Shown here: piece by piece, positions 1 to 8,066 of the stretch
Layout of the letters: each line of letters opens with the position of its first letter
Numbering within the stretch: the first letter of the stretch is position 1
NCBI GenBank assembly: GCA_002292325.1
Contig: DBBR01000084.1
Coordinates: 1,076-25,764 of the forward strand
Reading direction: 5' to 3'
DNA from: Flavobacteriales bacterium UBA979
GTDB lineage: Bacteria; Bacteroidota; Bacteroidia; Flavobacteriales_D; Sanyastnellaceae
DNA: 24,689 nt
Program-made: the position numbers and the translations under genes
The notes under the pieces: model-generated
What the model saw: only the letters and a program-made list of their open reading frames with translations
Told to the model about the DNA's origin: nothing
Database searches by the model: none

Positions 1-1259
1 AGCCTCTCTCCCGCCCAATACATATCACTGGTCGCATGCGTCGGTTGAACAGATGGGATAATGCTATGTGCAGCAAACCGTTCTACATCCTCTCTGGACA
101 CCACTTGGGCATGCTCGATTCGCCAACGTCGATCGTTGGTCCCTTGAAGCAGTTTCCCGTAAGCATCCAACACAAGTTGAACAGCCGAATCGCCAATGCA
201 ATGTGTCGCCGCTTGCAAACCATTTTGATGAAGGGTCTCCAGCTGACTGCGATACAGTTCCATTTCTTGAGTGGCCAAGCCATACCAATTTGGCCGATCG
301 GAATAAGGAGCACGCAATAAAGCACCGCGCGACCCCAATGCACCGTCCATGTAGAATTTAACCCCGTTCACGACCAAGCGGTCTTCTACGCGCTGCCCCT
401 CGGATACGAGCCAACTGATGTTTTCCTCAGACGCCGAAACCAGGGCATTGATACGCAATTTTAATATGCCCACATCCTGGAGCGAATCCAACCGCTCGAT
501 ATCCCCCGGTGACAGTCCTGCGTCGGTGACACCCACGATCCCCATTTTCAATAAATTCGATTGGGCTGTTTTTAAGGCTTCCAATCGCTTGGCATTTGAA
601 TGCTTCGGCACATGTTGATGAACCAGTTCGCACGCGCGATCGATGAGAACACCGGATGGCATCCCATCTTCATCGCGCACGATTTCACCGCCTTCTACCT
701 GGCGAGCTCGGGCATCAAAAAGACCAGCTCGGCGGAGTGCCTCGGCATTGGCAATAACAGCATGTCCATCGATCCGTTCCAAAACAACCGGTTGATTTGG
801 AAATAAGCTATCCAAGAGGCTGCGATCGGGAAAATCTTGTGTAAGCCAATCGTTTTGATCCCAGCCTCTGCCCACGGCCCACTCGCTTGGCCACGTCAGC
901 TGCTGCTCCTGCAACCGCTTGACGGCCTCCTCCCAGGATTTGGTACCGACTAAATTTGCTTCCAGCAGTCCATCTGCATATCCAACAAAATGGGCGTGCC
1001 CGTCCATCAATCCCGGCATTAAAATACCGCTTCGCAAATCCATGTACTCCGACGCCCTGTACTTATTTAGTATGGCACGATCAGCACCTAAATCAATGAT
1101 TCGGCCATCACGCACCGCAAGCGCTTGTGCACGGTTATTTTGAAAATCCAGGGTCAGGATGTTCCCGTTGTGCACGATTAAGTCAACAGACTCAGATTTA
1201 AAACCGCACCCCAAGCTGCCCAGCACGGCAACGCAAGCAATCGTCAAAATAATTCTCAT
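1..1259 (-). CDS. Amidohydrolase, YtcJ-like, exported (partial; C-terminus beyond left edge)
   Basis: This is a metal-dependent hydrolase of the amidohydrolase superfamily, YtcJ-like branch; the substrate is unknown. Reading the minus strand from ATG at 1259 gives an open frame of 419 codons to the window edge. It begins with a hydrophobic signal segment ending in GSLGC (Cys18), an imperfect lipobox, so it is probably a lipoprotein or at least exported. The N-terminal beta-strand region (LIVHNGNILTLD) is followed by the metal-binding MDGHAHF motif (His88, His90). Further on come VGRGWDQNDW, VKFYMDGALGSRGALL and, near the edge, SVQPTHATSDMYWAGER, all typical of this family. Its start codon overlaps the stop of the upstream dehydrogenase (ATGA at 1259-1256), so the two are probably translated together. 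The usual family length is about 530-560 residues, so roughly a quarter is missing here. Confidence 0.88.
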   Translation of the reverse strand, partial: MRIILTIACVAVLGSLGCGFKSESVDLIVHNGNILTLDFQNNRAQALAVRDGRIIDLGADRAILNKYRASEYMDLRSGILMPGLMDGHAHFVGYADGLLEANLVGTKSWEEAVKRLQEQQLTWPSEWAVGRGWDQNDWLTQDFPDRSLLDSLFPNQPVVLERIDGHAVIANAEALRRAGLFDARARQVEGGEIVRDEDGMPSGVLIDRACELVHQHVPKHSNAKRLEALKTAQSNLLKMGIVGVTDAGLSPGDIERLDSLQDVGILKLRINALVSASEENISWLVSEGQRVEDRLVVNGVKFYMDGALGSRGALLRAPYSDRPNWYGLATQEMELYRSQLETLHQNGLQAATHCIGDSAVQLVLDAYGKLLQGTNDRRWRIEHAQVVSREDVERFAAHSIIPSVQPTHATSDMYWAGER

Positions 1260-2020
1260 GATTTATGGAAGTGATATGCACTTGCCTGTGCGGCGGGCAT
1301 GATTAAAAGATCCTGAATGCTCACGTGAGGAGGACGCGTCGCAATGTAAAGCACCGAATCGGCAACATCATCGGCCGTAAGCGGTTCAAAACCGTGGTAA
1401 ACTGAGGCCGCGGCCGCTGCATCTCCTTTGAATCGGACCAAGCTAAATTCAGTGTCTGCAGCTCCCGGCGCTACCTGGGCCACTTGAATTCCACGGGGCA
1501 ATAAATCCATCCGCATCGCATGCGTCAAACCATCCACGGCAAATTTCGAAGCGTTGTAAACGGCACCGCCGGGATAGGGCTGCCTGCCTGCGACACTGCC
1601 AATGTTAATGATCCGAGCTCCTTGCTTCATCCGAGGAGTCAACTCGCGTGTTACGTGCAACAGGCCTTTCACATTGGTGTCAATCATCCGATTCCAATCG
1701 TCATAAATCCCCTCATCCACTGGCCCTTTGCCTACCGCCAACCCGGCATTGTTGACCAGGACCTGCGGAATTTGGATGTCGGTTAAGCTGCCTATGGCTT
1801 CATGCGTAGCATCGCAATCGCGCACATCAAAGCAAAGGGTTTTGATCACAGAGCTCCCTAAATGATCTCGAATTTGCTCAAGTCGGTCGGCCCTTCGGCC
1901 GGTCAATACCAATTGAAAACCTACAGCTGCAGCTTGCTTGGCAATGGCCTCTCCAAATCCCGAAGTGGCTCCGGTAATGAACATCGTACCCCGGTTGTTT
2001 TGTCTTTCGTGATTTTTCAT
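1256..2020 (-). CDS. Short-chain dehydrogenase/reductase, YdfG-like (NADP-dependent)
   Basis: A classical SDR oxidoreductase of 254 residues. The Rossmann motif TGATSGFG lies at residues 16-23. Two arginines (Arg42-Arg43) after the second strand suggest a preference for NADP(H). NNAG is at 90-93, and the catalytic triad is Ser142, Tyr155 and Lys159 (YNASK). The pattern with IINIGSVAGRQPYPGGAVYNASK resembles the YdfG group, which oxidises 3-hydroxy acids such as L-allo-threonine or serine; the true substrate here is not known. It is the first gene of a two-gene operon with the exported amidohydrolase (4-nt overlap). A -7 promoter box lies 15 bases upstream, and AGGAACAAAGAGAA directly before the ATG may serve as the ribosome site. 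Confidence 0.9.
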   Translation of the reverse strand: MKNHERQNNRGTMFITGATSGFGEAIAKQAAAVGFQLVLTGRRADRLEQIRDHLGSSVIKTLCFDVRDCDATHEAIGSLTDIQIPQVLVNNAGLAVGKGPVDEGIYDDWNRMIDTNVKGLLHVTRELTPRMKQGARIINIGSVAGRQPYPGGAVYNASKFAVDGLTHAMRMDLLPRGIQVAQVAPGAADTEFSLVRFKGDAAAAASVYHGFEPLTADDVADSVLYIATRPPHVSIQDLLIMPAAQASAYHFHKS

Positions 2021-2034
2021 TTCTCTTTGTTCCT

Positions 2035-2042
2035 CAAAGGTA
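2035..2042 (-). promoter_or_regulatory. Candidate -7 promoter box for the SDR-amidohydrolase operon
   Basis: Read on the minus strand this is TACCTTTG, an exact match to the Bacteroidota -7 consensus TAnnTTTG. It lies in the 41-bp gap between two divergent genes and 15 bases before the dehydrogenase ATG. No clear -33 TTTG is present at the expected spacing, so the call rests on the -7 box and position only. Confidence 0.5.
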
Positions 2043-2061
2043 CATTCACAAATTTCTCTAC

Positions 2062-2970
2062 ATGAAACACATCTACACTTGGCTCATGGCCGTTCTGTTG
2101 GGTTTTTCGTTTAACCAGGCGAACGCCCAAGCTACGACCCACACCATCGCTGAAATTCAAGGCGAATTATTCAGCTCACCCCTCGTCGGACAAGTCGTCA
2201 CCACTTCAGGAATCGTCACTGCGAATAACGTTGCTTCGGCAACATCGGGTGTCATCGGTTACTTCGTCCAGGACGGCGCAGGCCCTTGGAACGGAATCTT
2301 CGTCTACGATAATACGCAGGCACCTGAAATTGGCGACGAAGTCATTATCGAAGCGGAAGTGCAGGAATATTTTGACGTCACTGAACTCGGGAATGTCAGT
2401 TATTATTCTGCGGTTAGCACCGGCAACGACTTGCCTTCACCCTCCATTGTTTCCAGCGGCGAACTTGCCAGCAGTGAGGCGTACGAAGGGTGCCTGGTCC
2501 AGGTGGTCAATGCGGTTTGTACAAACCCTGACGCCGATTATGGTGAAGCACTTTTCGACGATGGCAGCGGTGAAGTTAAAACCAACGACTACATGTACTT
2601 ACCCGAAACGGGTTGGGTGCTCGATGAAACGTACTCCATAACGGGGTGCATTCACTACACGTTCGAGGAATATAAACTTGAACCACGTTTTGCTGAAGAC
2701 ATCATCACCGGCTTCATCAATGGGGTTACTGAATGGTTGCCTGCACAATCATTGACCATTTATCCCAATCCTGCCCAAGACGTCATTCGCATGGATACGA
2801 ACGAACCCGGCCAGTTGACGGTCCTGGATGCCATGGGGCGAACGGCCATGCAATTGACCATTCAAGGCTCCATCCCTACCGTTGATGTGAGTGCATTGTC
2901 GCCGGGCGTTTATAGCGTTCAGTGGCTTACGAAAACGAAGAAAGCAAACACCAAACTCAGCATTCAGTAA
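2062..2970 (+). CDS. Secreted OB-fold-like protein with T9SS C-terminal sorting domain
   Basis: A 302-residue exported protein. A signal peptide covers residues 1-22 (cleavage ANA|Q). The middle region (about 25-215) reads like the secreted OB-fold nucleic-acid-binding domain that accompanies extracellular endonucleases. The cues are TIAEIQG, VVTTSGIVTAN, GYFVQDGAGPWNGIFVYD, GDEVIIEAEVQEYFDVTEL and a C-terminal SITGCIHY strand. No nuclease domain follows. Instead residues 231-302 form a type A T9SS sorting domain (LTIYPNPAQD, VLDAMGR, LSPGVYSVQW), which directs export across the outer membrane and cell-surface attachment or release. The gene stands alone and ends at a strong terminator. The OB-fold assignment is by pattern only; the secretion and sorting calls are firm. 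Confidence 0.88.
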   Translation: MKHIYTWLMAVLLGFSFNQANAQATTHTIAEIQGELFSSPLVGQVVTTSGIVTANNVASATSGVIGYFVQDGAGPWNGIFVYDNTQAPEIGDEVIIEAEVQEYFDVTELGNVSYYSAVSTGNDLPSPSIVSSGELASSEAYEGCLVQVVNAVCTNPDADYGEALFDDGSGEVKTNDYMYLPETGWVLDETYSITGCIHYTFEEYKLEPRFAEDIITGFINGVTEWLPAQSLTIYPNPAQDVIRMDTNEPGQLTVLDAMGRTAMQLTIQGSIPTVDVSALSPGVYSVQWLTKTKKANTKLSIQ

Positions 2971-2990
2971 TCGCTGAATCCATGATTGAG

Positions 2991-3022
2991 AAAACGGTTC
3001 CGTTGCACGGGACCGTTTTTTT
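2991..3022. terminator. Bidirectional intrinsic terminator
   Basis: A 12-bp stem with one G-T wobble (AAAACGGTTCCG against CGGGACCGTTTT) closes a 5-nt loop, TTGCA. On the plus strand it is followed by seven Ts; on the minus strand the stem itself ends in TTTT. It sits 20 bases after the T9SS protein stop. On the other strand it overlaps the last bases of the RlmL-type gene stop codon (3021-3023), so it can serve both convergent genes. Confidence 0.88.
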
Positions 3023-4229
3023 ATGCCTTCGTTTCTGGCTCAGGGGCTTTCTCGCCGGTACCTTCATACAAATCCCACCCCATCCATCGGCATTCCATCG
3101 CACCATTGAAGCACTTGATCCGGCGCTTAATTTTAAGTCCGACTTGCTTCATTCCTTCCACATCAGAAGAAATAATCCAAGCTGAAAACCCCGGCCAATT
3201 TGATTTAAATGCATCCCCCACTTTGCCATAGAATGCTGGCGCATCTTCCAATGGCATCCGCTCTCCGTATGGTGGATTCAAAACCACAATCCCTTCATCT
3301 GTTTGCGGTTTGAGTCTGAAAAAATCGGACCGGCCCAATTCAACTTGGTCTTCGAGCTCCATGGTTGTCAATGCCTGCCGAGTCTGAGAAATCGCCGCGA
3401 AATCACGGTCTGACGCAAAAATCTGGGTCTCGATAGGCTCTCGGCTCTCTTTGAGTTCATCGCGAACCGACCACCACTCGTCTTCATCGTATCCACGCCA
3501 ATCCATGAAAGCAAATTTGCGTCGATGCCATTGGATGGGAAAACCATCCGCCCAAAGCGCTGCCTCGACAGAAAACGTACCCGAACCGCACATGGGATCG
3601 TACAGCGGAATCCCTGGTTTCCAGCCTGCATGAGCAAGCAAACCAGCGGCCAACACTTCGTTCAGTGGTGCTTTTGCTCCTGCAGGCCGGTAGCCGCGTC
3701 GACTGAGTGGTCTGCCCGCCGCATCCAACGAAATGGTGACGGTTGTATGCGCAATGTGGAGGTGAATCCTGAGATCAGGATCTTCTCGGTTGATGCCCGG
3801 TCGAAGTCCCGAAAATTCTCGAAAATGATCGACAACGGCATCTTTCAATCGCAGCATAGCAAATTGCGAGTGAGTGAAAACACCGGAATGGACGGTCACG
3901 TCAATGGCAAATGAAGATTGTGCCGTCATGATTGCCCCCCAATCCCATCGCTTCGCTTCATCATACAGGGCGTCTGGATTTTGAGCGTCAAACGTCAAAA
4001 CGGGTCTCAGCACTGTTAGGGCAAACCGGCTGCACAAGCACACCCGAAACAACGTTGCCATATCTGCTTGGAATTCAACCCCTCGCTTGGCTTGCTCAAC
4101 CTGCATTCCCCCCAGCGAAATCAGCTCCTTTTCTAAGAAACCTTCAAACCCAGCAAGGGTTTTTACGAAATACAGCGGCAAAGCAGGTGCATCGCTATGA
4201 TCTGATCTGATTTCCGATTCCGAGTTCAT
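3021..4229 (-). CDS. rlmL: THUMP-domain 23S rRNA (guanine-N2) methyltransferase, RlmL N-terminal-half type
   Basis: A SAM-dependent RNA methyltransferase of 402 residues. An N-terminal ferredoxin-like and THUMP region (about 18-170) precedes the RGYRPAGAKAPLNE segment (177-190). The Rossmann methyltransferase domain follows, with SAM motif DPMCGSGTF (211-219) and catalytic NPPYGERM (318-325). This matches the COG0116 family, equivalent to the N-terminal half of E. coli RlmL, which makes m2G2445 in 23S rRNA. The C-terminal RlmK-like domain is absent, as is usual for the stand-alone form. The start overlaps the stop of the SUI1 factor (ATGA at 4229-4226), giving a translation-related pair. The site modified here is inferred from the family. 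Confidence 0.9.
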   Translation of the reverse strand: MNSESEIRSDHSDAPALPLYFVKTLAGFEGFLEKELISLGGMQVEQAKRGVEFQADMATLFRVCLCSRFALTVLRPVLTFDAQNPDALYDEAKRWDWGAIMTAQSSFAIDVTVHSGVFTHSQFAMLRLKDAVVDHFREFSGLRPGINREDPDLRIHLHIAHTTVTISLDAAGRPLSRRGYRPAGAKAPLNEVLAAGLLAHAGWKPGIPLYDPMCGSGTFSVEAALWADGFPIQWHRRKFAFMDWRGYDEDEWWSVRDELKESREPIETQIFASDRDFAAISQTRQALTTMELEDQVELGRSDFFRLKPQTDEGIVVLNPPYGERMPLEDAPAFYGKVGDAFKSNWPGFSAWIISSDVEGMKQVGLKIKRRIKCFNGAMECRWMGWDLYEGTGEKAPEPETKA

Positions 4230-4588
4230 CCTCCTTTCCTTTTAATTTTAAATCCCTGGTGCTCGAGGGTCTCGATTACCTTTTCACGGTGATCACCCTG
4301 AACCAAAATGACCCCTTCTTTTACGGCACCACCTGCACCGCATTGCGTTTTTAATGCTTTACCCAATTGCATAAGCTCCATTCCAGAACCCATAAATCCT
4401 TCTACCATCGTAACCGGTTTACCTGCACGCTGCTTGCGATCCAAACTCACATACAGCGTCTGTTCATGGGCGGGAAGCTCATTTACCACATCGCCTTCTG
4501 AACTTGTCGGCTCCCAGCCTGGTTGGGTGCTGAACACCATTCCATCGCCTGTAGATCGGACTCGTCGATTGGTTTTGCGCTTTGCCAT
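4226..4588 (-). CDS. yciH: SUI1/eIF1-family translation initiation factor (YciH-like)
   Basis: A basic protein of 120 residues. The first 45 residues are a variable, Arg/Lys-rich tail (MAKRKTNRRVRS). Residues about 45-118 form the SUI1 domain: LYVSLDRKQRAGKPVTMVEGF, then LGKALKTQCGAGGAVKEG, then ILVQGDHREKVIETLEHQGF and a KIKRKGG end. YciH proteins resemble eukaryotic eIF1 and influence start-site fidelity on the 30S subunit, though they are not essential in bacteria. It is the upstream partner of the rRNA methyltransferase with a 4-base overlap. A TACCTTCG box (4603-4596, minus), one base off the -7 consensus, lies very close to the ATG, which would leave a short leader. Confidence 0.92.
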   Translation of the reverse strand: MAKRKTNRRVRSTGDGMVFSTQPGWEPTSSEGDVVNELPAHEQTLYVSLDRKQRAGKPVTMVEGFMGSGMELMQLGKALKTQCGAGGAVKEGVILVQGDHREKVIETLEHQGFKIKRKGG

Positions 4589-4668
4589 AGCGTCGCGAAG
4601 GTACTCGATGCGGACTGAAGCGCGATTTATTATTTGCCATTCAATGAGAACTTTTGTAACTTAATAGG

Positions 4669-5349
4669 ATGATGCACAAATACATCCTTGGCGTTCTTTT
4701 CGCGGTGGCGTTCGGCGTCTCAGGGACCGCATACGCTCAAGGGAACTGCACTTCAATGGACTTGGAGTACATCTGCCAAAACACTGAGTTTGTGCAAGGT
4801 GTCGCGGCGGATTGCGGCCTTGCTTGCTTATCGGAGGGGGAGGAGTGTTTGGAAGCTTGCATGATCGAACAGCTTGAATTGTCTTTGCCGTGCATTGATT
4901 GCTTCGGAGAACAAGTAATTTGCGTTGTCGAAAATTGCTACTTCGCGTGCGCTTTTGGATCCGATGAGGCCTGTGCAGAATGTGCGCTGCAAAATTGCGA
5001 AGCTGGTTTCAATGAATGCGCTGGAATCGAAGACTCCGATGCGGACACGTGGACAAACCTCTGCGATTGCAACGATAACAATCCTGTTATTTATCCGGGT
5101 GCAGAAGGCACCGGTCAGGGATTTGACAATGATTGCAATGGGATTGTGGCTCCAAATGAGTGCACCACGTGTGTGGCCGACATGAACAATGACCAGATCA
5201 TAGGAACGGCCGACTTGCTCATTTTTCTTGGAACTTTTGATTGCACGGATAACTGCCTGACTGAAGCAGACTTTAACGAGGACGGGGTCGTTGGCGCCTC
5301 TGATTTATTGACGTTTTTGTCTGAATTTGGATTGTTCTGCTGTCCATGA
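4669..5349 (+). CDS. Secreted cysteine-rich protein with MopE-like and dockerin-like repeats
   Basis: A 226-residue exported protein with signal peptide 1-23 (AYA|Q). The mature chain holds 24 cysteines. Residues 49-117 carry closely spaced Cys pairs (CxxxC, CxxC, CxxxxC) ending in FNECAG, a pattern I associate with cysteine-rich proteins of Myxobacteria. Residues 122-158 (DSDADTW, CDCNDNNPVIYPGA, DNDCNG) match the metal-binding MopE-type repeat. Residues 170-222 contain two dockerin-like calcium loops, ADMNNDQIIGTADLLIFL and DFNEDGVVGASDLLTFL. No T9SS tail follows; the chain stops at FCCP. ATG 4669 is followed by a second ATG at 4672, which would serve equally well. The stop codon overlaps the next gene's start (ATGA). 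Function unknown; structural or adhesive use is inference. Confidence 0.85.
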   Translation: MMHKYILGVLFAVAFGVSGTAYAQGNCTSMDLEYICQNTEFVQGVAADCGLACLSEGEECLEACMIEQLELSLPCIDCFGEQVICVVENCYFACAFGSDEACAECALQNCEAGFNECAGIEDSDADTWTNLCDCNDNNPVIYPGAEGTGQGFDNDCNGIVAPNECTTCVADMNNDQIIGTADLLIFLGTFDCTDNCLTEADFNEDGVVGASDLLTFLSEFGLFCCP

Positions 5350-6020
5350 GCCAACCCTCCAGCACGCCCCATCAACTGGACGATGAATTGCTCCAATACG
5401 CGGTTCGAAACAGCACGGAAGAAGACGCGATCCTCTCGGCTTTGAGGAAACGCACATGGCAAAAAGTACTCACCCCGCAAATGCTGAGCGACCCTATTCA
5501 AGGTAAATTCCTTCAGAATTTAAGTCGCATGGTGCGTCCGAAACGCATTTTGGAATTGGGGACGTACACAGGATATTCGACCATCTGCATGGCCTCAGGA
5601 CTTCTGGCTGACGGGGTCATCGATACCATAGAACCCAACGATGAGTTGAATTCGATTCAGGATGAGTTCTGGAAAGAAGCCGGTATTGCAGAGCATGTAA
5701 ATCGCTACAACGCGGAAGCACTTCATGTACTGCCCGAACTTTCCGGACTTTATGATATCATTTGGATTGACGCCGATAAGCCGCGCACTCAATTGTATGT
5801 CGAAGCCTGTCTACCTCTTTTACGTCAAGGTGGTTGGTTGCTTGTTGACAATGTTTTGTGGTGGGGCAAAGTACTCCCGAGCCATACAGAACCCGATGCC
5901 ACGGCGGAAACCATGCGCACCATGGCTTCTTGGTTGGCACGTCGACAAGATATACGCACCACGTTGCTTCCGATTCGTGATGGAATTTTGATGGCCGAAA
6001 AAGTCGACAGCAAGAATTAA
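5346..6020 (+). CDS. Class I SAM O-methyltransferase (caffeoyl-CoA OMT-like)
   Basis: A cytoplasmic O-methyltransferase of 224 residues, the usual length for COG4122. It transfers a methyl group from SAM to a hydroxyl of an unknown, probably catechol-like, acceptor. SAM motif ELGTYTGYST is at 70-79, the acidic post-motif IEPND at 95-99, and IDADK at 141-145. DNVLWWGKV is at 168-176. Asp142, Asp168 and Asn169 correspond to the divalent-metal ligands of the family. The start codon lies inside the stop region of the preceding secreted cysteine-rich protein (ATGA at 5346-5349), so the gene is probably translated by coupling. The convergent sucC stop is only 17 bases away and I see no hairpin between them. 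Confidence 0.9.
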   Translation: MSQPSSTPHQLDDELLQYAVRNSTEEDAILSALRKRTWQKVLTPQMLSDPIQGKFLQNLSRMVRPKRILELGTYTGYSTICMASGLLADGVIDTIEPNDELNSIQDEFWKEAGIAEHVNRYNAEALHVLPELSGLYDIIWIDADKPRTQLYVEACLPLLRQGGWLLVDNVLWWGKVLPSHTEPDATAETMRTMASWLARRQDIRTTLLPIRDGILMAEKVDSKN

Positions 6021-6037
6021 AGAGTCCTCGAATCCAC

Positions 6038-7252
6038 TTATTTACTCAATACCTCGGCAACGGCATCCGCTGCCTCCTTGAGCAGAATCACCGACTTAAC
6101 TTGGAGTCCCGACTCGTCGATTAAACGCTTCGCCTCATCTGCATTGGTTCCTTGCAAACGCACAATAATGGGGACCTCAATGTTCCCCATGTTCCGGTAG
6201 GCATCAACTACACCCTGTGCAACACGATCGCATCGGACGATGCCGCCAAAAATGTTGACTAAAATGGCCTTCACGGCAGAATCCTTCAGGATGATTCTAA
6301 ATGCTTTTTCCACTCGTGCAGCATCCGCAGTACCTCCAACATCCAAGAAGTTTGCCGGATCTCCGCCACTCAGCTTGATGATGTCCATCGTCGCCATGGC
6401 AAGCCCCGCACCGTTCACCATGCAGCCGACATTCCCATCCAACTTCACGTAATTTAATCCAGCCTCATCCGCCTCCACTTCCGTAGGGTCTTCTTCAGAG
6501 GTATCACGCATCGCAGCGTAATCCGAATGTCGGTATAGTGCATTTTCATCCAGTGAAACCTTCGAATCCACGGCAATGACACGGTCATCTGCGGTCTTCA
6601 AAACCGGATTGATTTCAAACATGGTCGCATCGCTTCCAACGTATGCATTGTAAAGGGAAACGACAAACTTGGACATCTCCTTGAATGCCTTTCCACTCAG
6701 TCCCAAATTGAATGCAATTCTGCGGGCCTGAAACCCTTGCAGACCGACCGTTGGATCGATGGATTCTTTAAAAATAAGTTCAGGCGTATCCTCTGCAACG
6801 GCTTCGATGTCCATTCCACCTTGAGGCGAGTACATAATCAGGTTGCAACCGTTTGCGCGATCAAGCAACACACTCATGTAAATTTCTTTGGGTTCGCTGT
6901 CACCAGGTCCATAAACATCCTCTGCAATCAATACTTTGGAAACCTGCTTGCCTTTTGCACTGGTTTGAGCGGTGACCAAATGGCCCCCTAAAATACCGCT
7001 TGCCTTTCCCTTGACTTCGTCCAATCCTTTGGCCAAAACCACCCCATGAGATCCCGTCTCTGTGACGGTGCCTTTGCCCCGGCCTCCCGCATGGATTTGA
7101 GCTTTGATCACAAACCAGCCCGTTCCGGTTTCCTCTGCCAATCGCACAGCTGCCGTGTGCGCCTCCTCCGGAGAATCGGCGACATAACCGTTTTGGATGG
7201 CGACACCGAAACTCTTTAAAATCGACTTCCCTTGGTACTCGTGAATGTTCAT
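6038..7252 (-). CDS. sucC: Succinate--CoA ligase (ADP-forming) beta subunit
   Basis: The TCA-cycle enzyme subunit that binds nucleotide and CoA and, with SucD, converts succinyl-CoA to succinate with ATP formation. At 404 residues it has the normal length. The N-terminus [17 protein letters not shown] is diagnostic. The ATP-grasp domain carries [12 protein letters not shown] (50-61), and MFEINPV and [15 protein letters not shown] follow in the Mg-nucleotide region. The C-terminal ligase domain has [15 protein letters not shown] (from 333) and LQGTN (366-370). sucD is not next to it, which is common in Bacteroidota. A clear -7 promoter box precedes it. Confidence 0.97.
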   Translation of the reverse strand: MNIHEYQGKSILKSFGVAIQNGYVADSPEEAHTAAVRLAEETGTGWFVIKAQIHAGGRGKGTVTETGSHGVVLAKGLDEVKGKASGILGGHLVTAQTSAKGKQVSKVLIAEDVYGPGDSEPKEIYMSVLLDRANGCNLIMYSPQGGMDIEAVAEDTPELIFKESIDPTVGLQGFQARRIAFNLGLSGKAFKEMSKFVVSLYNAYVGSDATMFEINPVLKTADDRVIAVDSKVSLDENALYRHSDYAAMRDTSEEDPTEVEADEAGLNYVKLDGNVGCMVNGAGLAMATMDIIKLSGGDPANFLDVGGTADAARVEKAFRIILKDSAVKAILVNIFGGIVRCDRVAQGVVDAYRNMGNIEVPIIVRLQGTNADEAKRLIDESGLQVKSVILLKEAADAVAEVLSK

Positions 7253-7280
7253 TTCAACAGATCATTTTCAAAATGCGGAG

Positions 7281-7288
7281 CAAAGGTA
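7281..7288 (-). promoter_or_regulatory. Candidate -7 promoter box for sucC
   Basis: TACCTTTGC on the minus strand matches the Bacteroidota TAnnTTTG element. It is 28 bases before the sucC ATG, which leaves a leader of about 20 bases. A -33 TTTG is not evident at the expected distance. Confidence 0.55.
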
Positions 7289-7325
7289 GGGAACAGACGG
7301 TGCGATTCCTTTGTAGTTTGCATCC

Positions 7326-7988
7326 ATGAATGAAATCATGATTGAAGCCCGGGGAATCACTAAATCCTTTGGAGACCTGGAGGTCCTTCGTGGCATCGAT
7401 TTGGACATTCGCCGCAACGAAATCACCGCCATCACGGGAGCATCTGGGGCTGGGAAGACAACTCTACTCCAGATATTGGGCACGCTTCATTCGCCCGATC
7501 AAGGCCAACTCCGAATAGGGGATCAACACATCGAATCACTCAAAGGAGGTGAGCTCGCTGCTTTTCGTAATCAGCGGATTGGATTCATTTTTCAGTTTCA
7601 TCGTCTGCTACCCGAATTTTCCGCATTGGAAAATGTATTGATGCCGGCTTGGATATCAGGACAAGATGGAAGCAGAGAAAAAGCACGTGCAGAGCGTCTC
7701 TTGCGCGACCTTGGCCTTGGCGAGCGCATGCATCACGCACCCAACAAACTCAGTGGTGGTGAACAACAGCGGGTAGCTGCTGCCCGTGCCTTGATGAATC
7801 AACCTGATGTTGTACTCGCCGATGAGCCAACAGGAAATCTCGACTCCGGCAATGCGGACTCGATGTACGAACTCTTTGAAGAATTGCGTGACCGTGAAGG
7901 CCAAACGTTTGTGGTCGTTACCCACAATAACACCATGGCTCGTCGCGGAAATCGTACGCTCCACATGGCCGATGGTTTGATTGTTTGA
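7326..7988 (+). CDS. lolD: ABC transporter ATP-binding protein, LolD/MacB-like
   Basis: A 220-residue ABC ATPase. Walker A GASGAGKT is at 38-45, the Q-loop Gln is at 90, signature LSGGEQQR at 142-149, Walker B VVLADEPTGNLD at 162-173 and switch His200. The DEPTGNLDS form and length fit the LolD/FtsE/MacB branch; LolD works with LolC/E to release lipoproteins from the inner membrane. No permease gene is adjacent, so the partner must be elsewhere and the exact transporter is uncertain. A second in-frame ATG at 7338 (MIEARGITKSF) is a possible start. TAGTTTGC just before the gene (7314-7321) resembles a -7 box with one base missing. Confidence 0.85.
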   Translation: MNEIMIEARGITKSFGDLEVLRGIDLDIRRNEITAITGASGAGKTTLLQILGTLHSPDQGQLRIGDQHIESLKGGELAAFRNQRIGFIFQFHRLLPEFSALENVLMPAWISGQDGSREKARAERLLRDLGLGERMHHAPNKLSGGEQQRVAAARALMNQPDVVLADEPTGNLDSGNADSMYELFEELRDREGQTFVVVTHNNTMARRGNRTLHMADGLIV

Positions 7989-8042
7989 TCTCGACCCTTC
8001 GTCTTCCCAAAAAATCTTCGAACTGGGCATCGAATCCAAAAC

Positions 8043-8066
8043 ATTTCCTATGCATGCATAGGAAAT
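8043..8066. promoter_or_regulatory. Perfect 24-bp palindrome, candidate MarR operator
   Basis: The 12-base half ATTTCCTATGCA is followed without spacer by its exact reverse complement. The palindrome lies 18 bases before the preferred start of the MarR gene and just ahead of a TACCTTGT box (8073-8080). A dimeric winged-helix protein bound here would block transcription, so autoregulation of the marR-fadNAE operon is likely. Binding itself is inferred. Confidence 0.7.

Noticed and set aside
36..361. Several plus-strand open frames at the left edge
   Set aside because: They lie opposite the amidohydrolase, whose conserved motifs are all on the minus strand.
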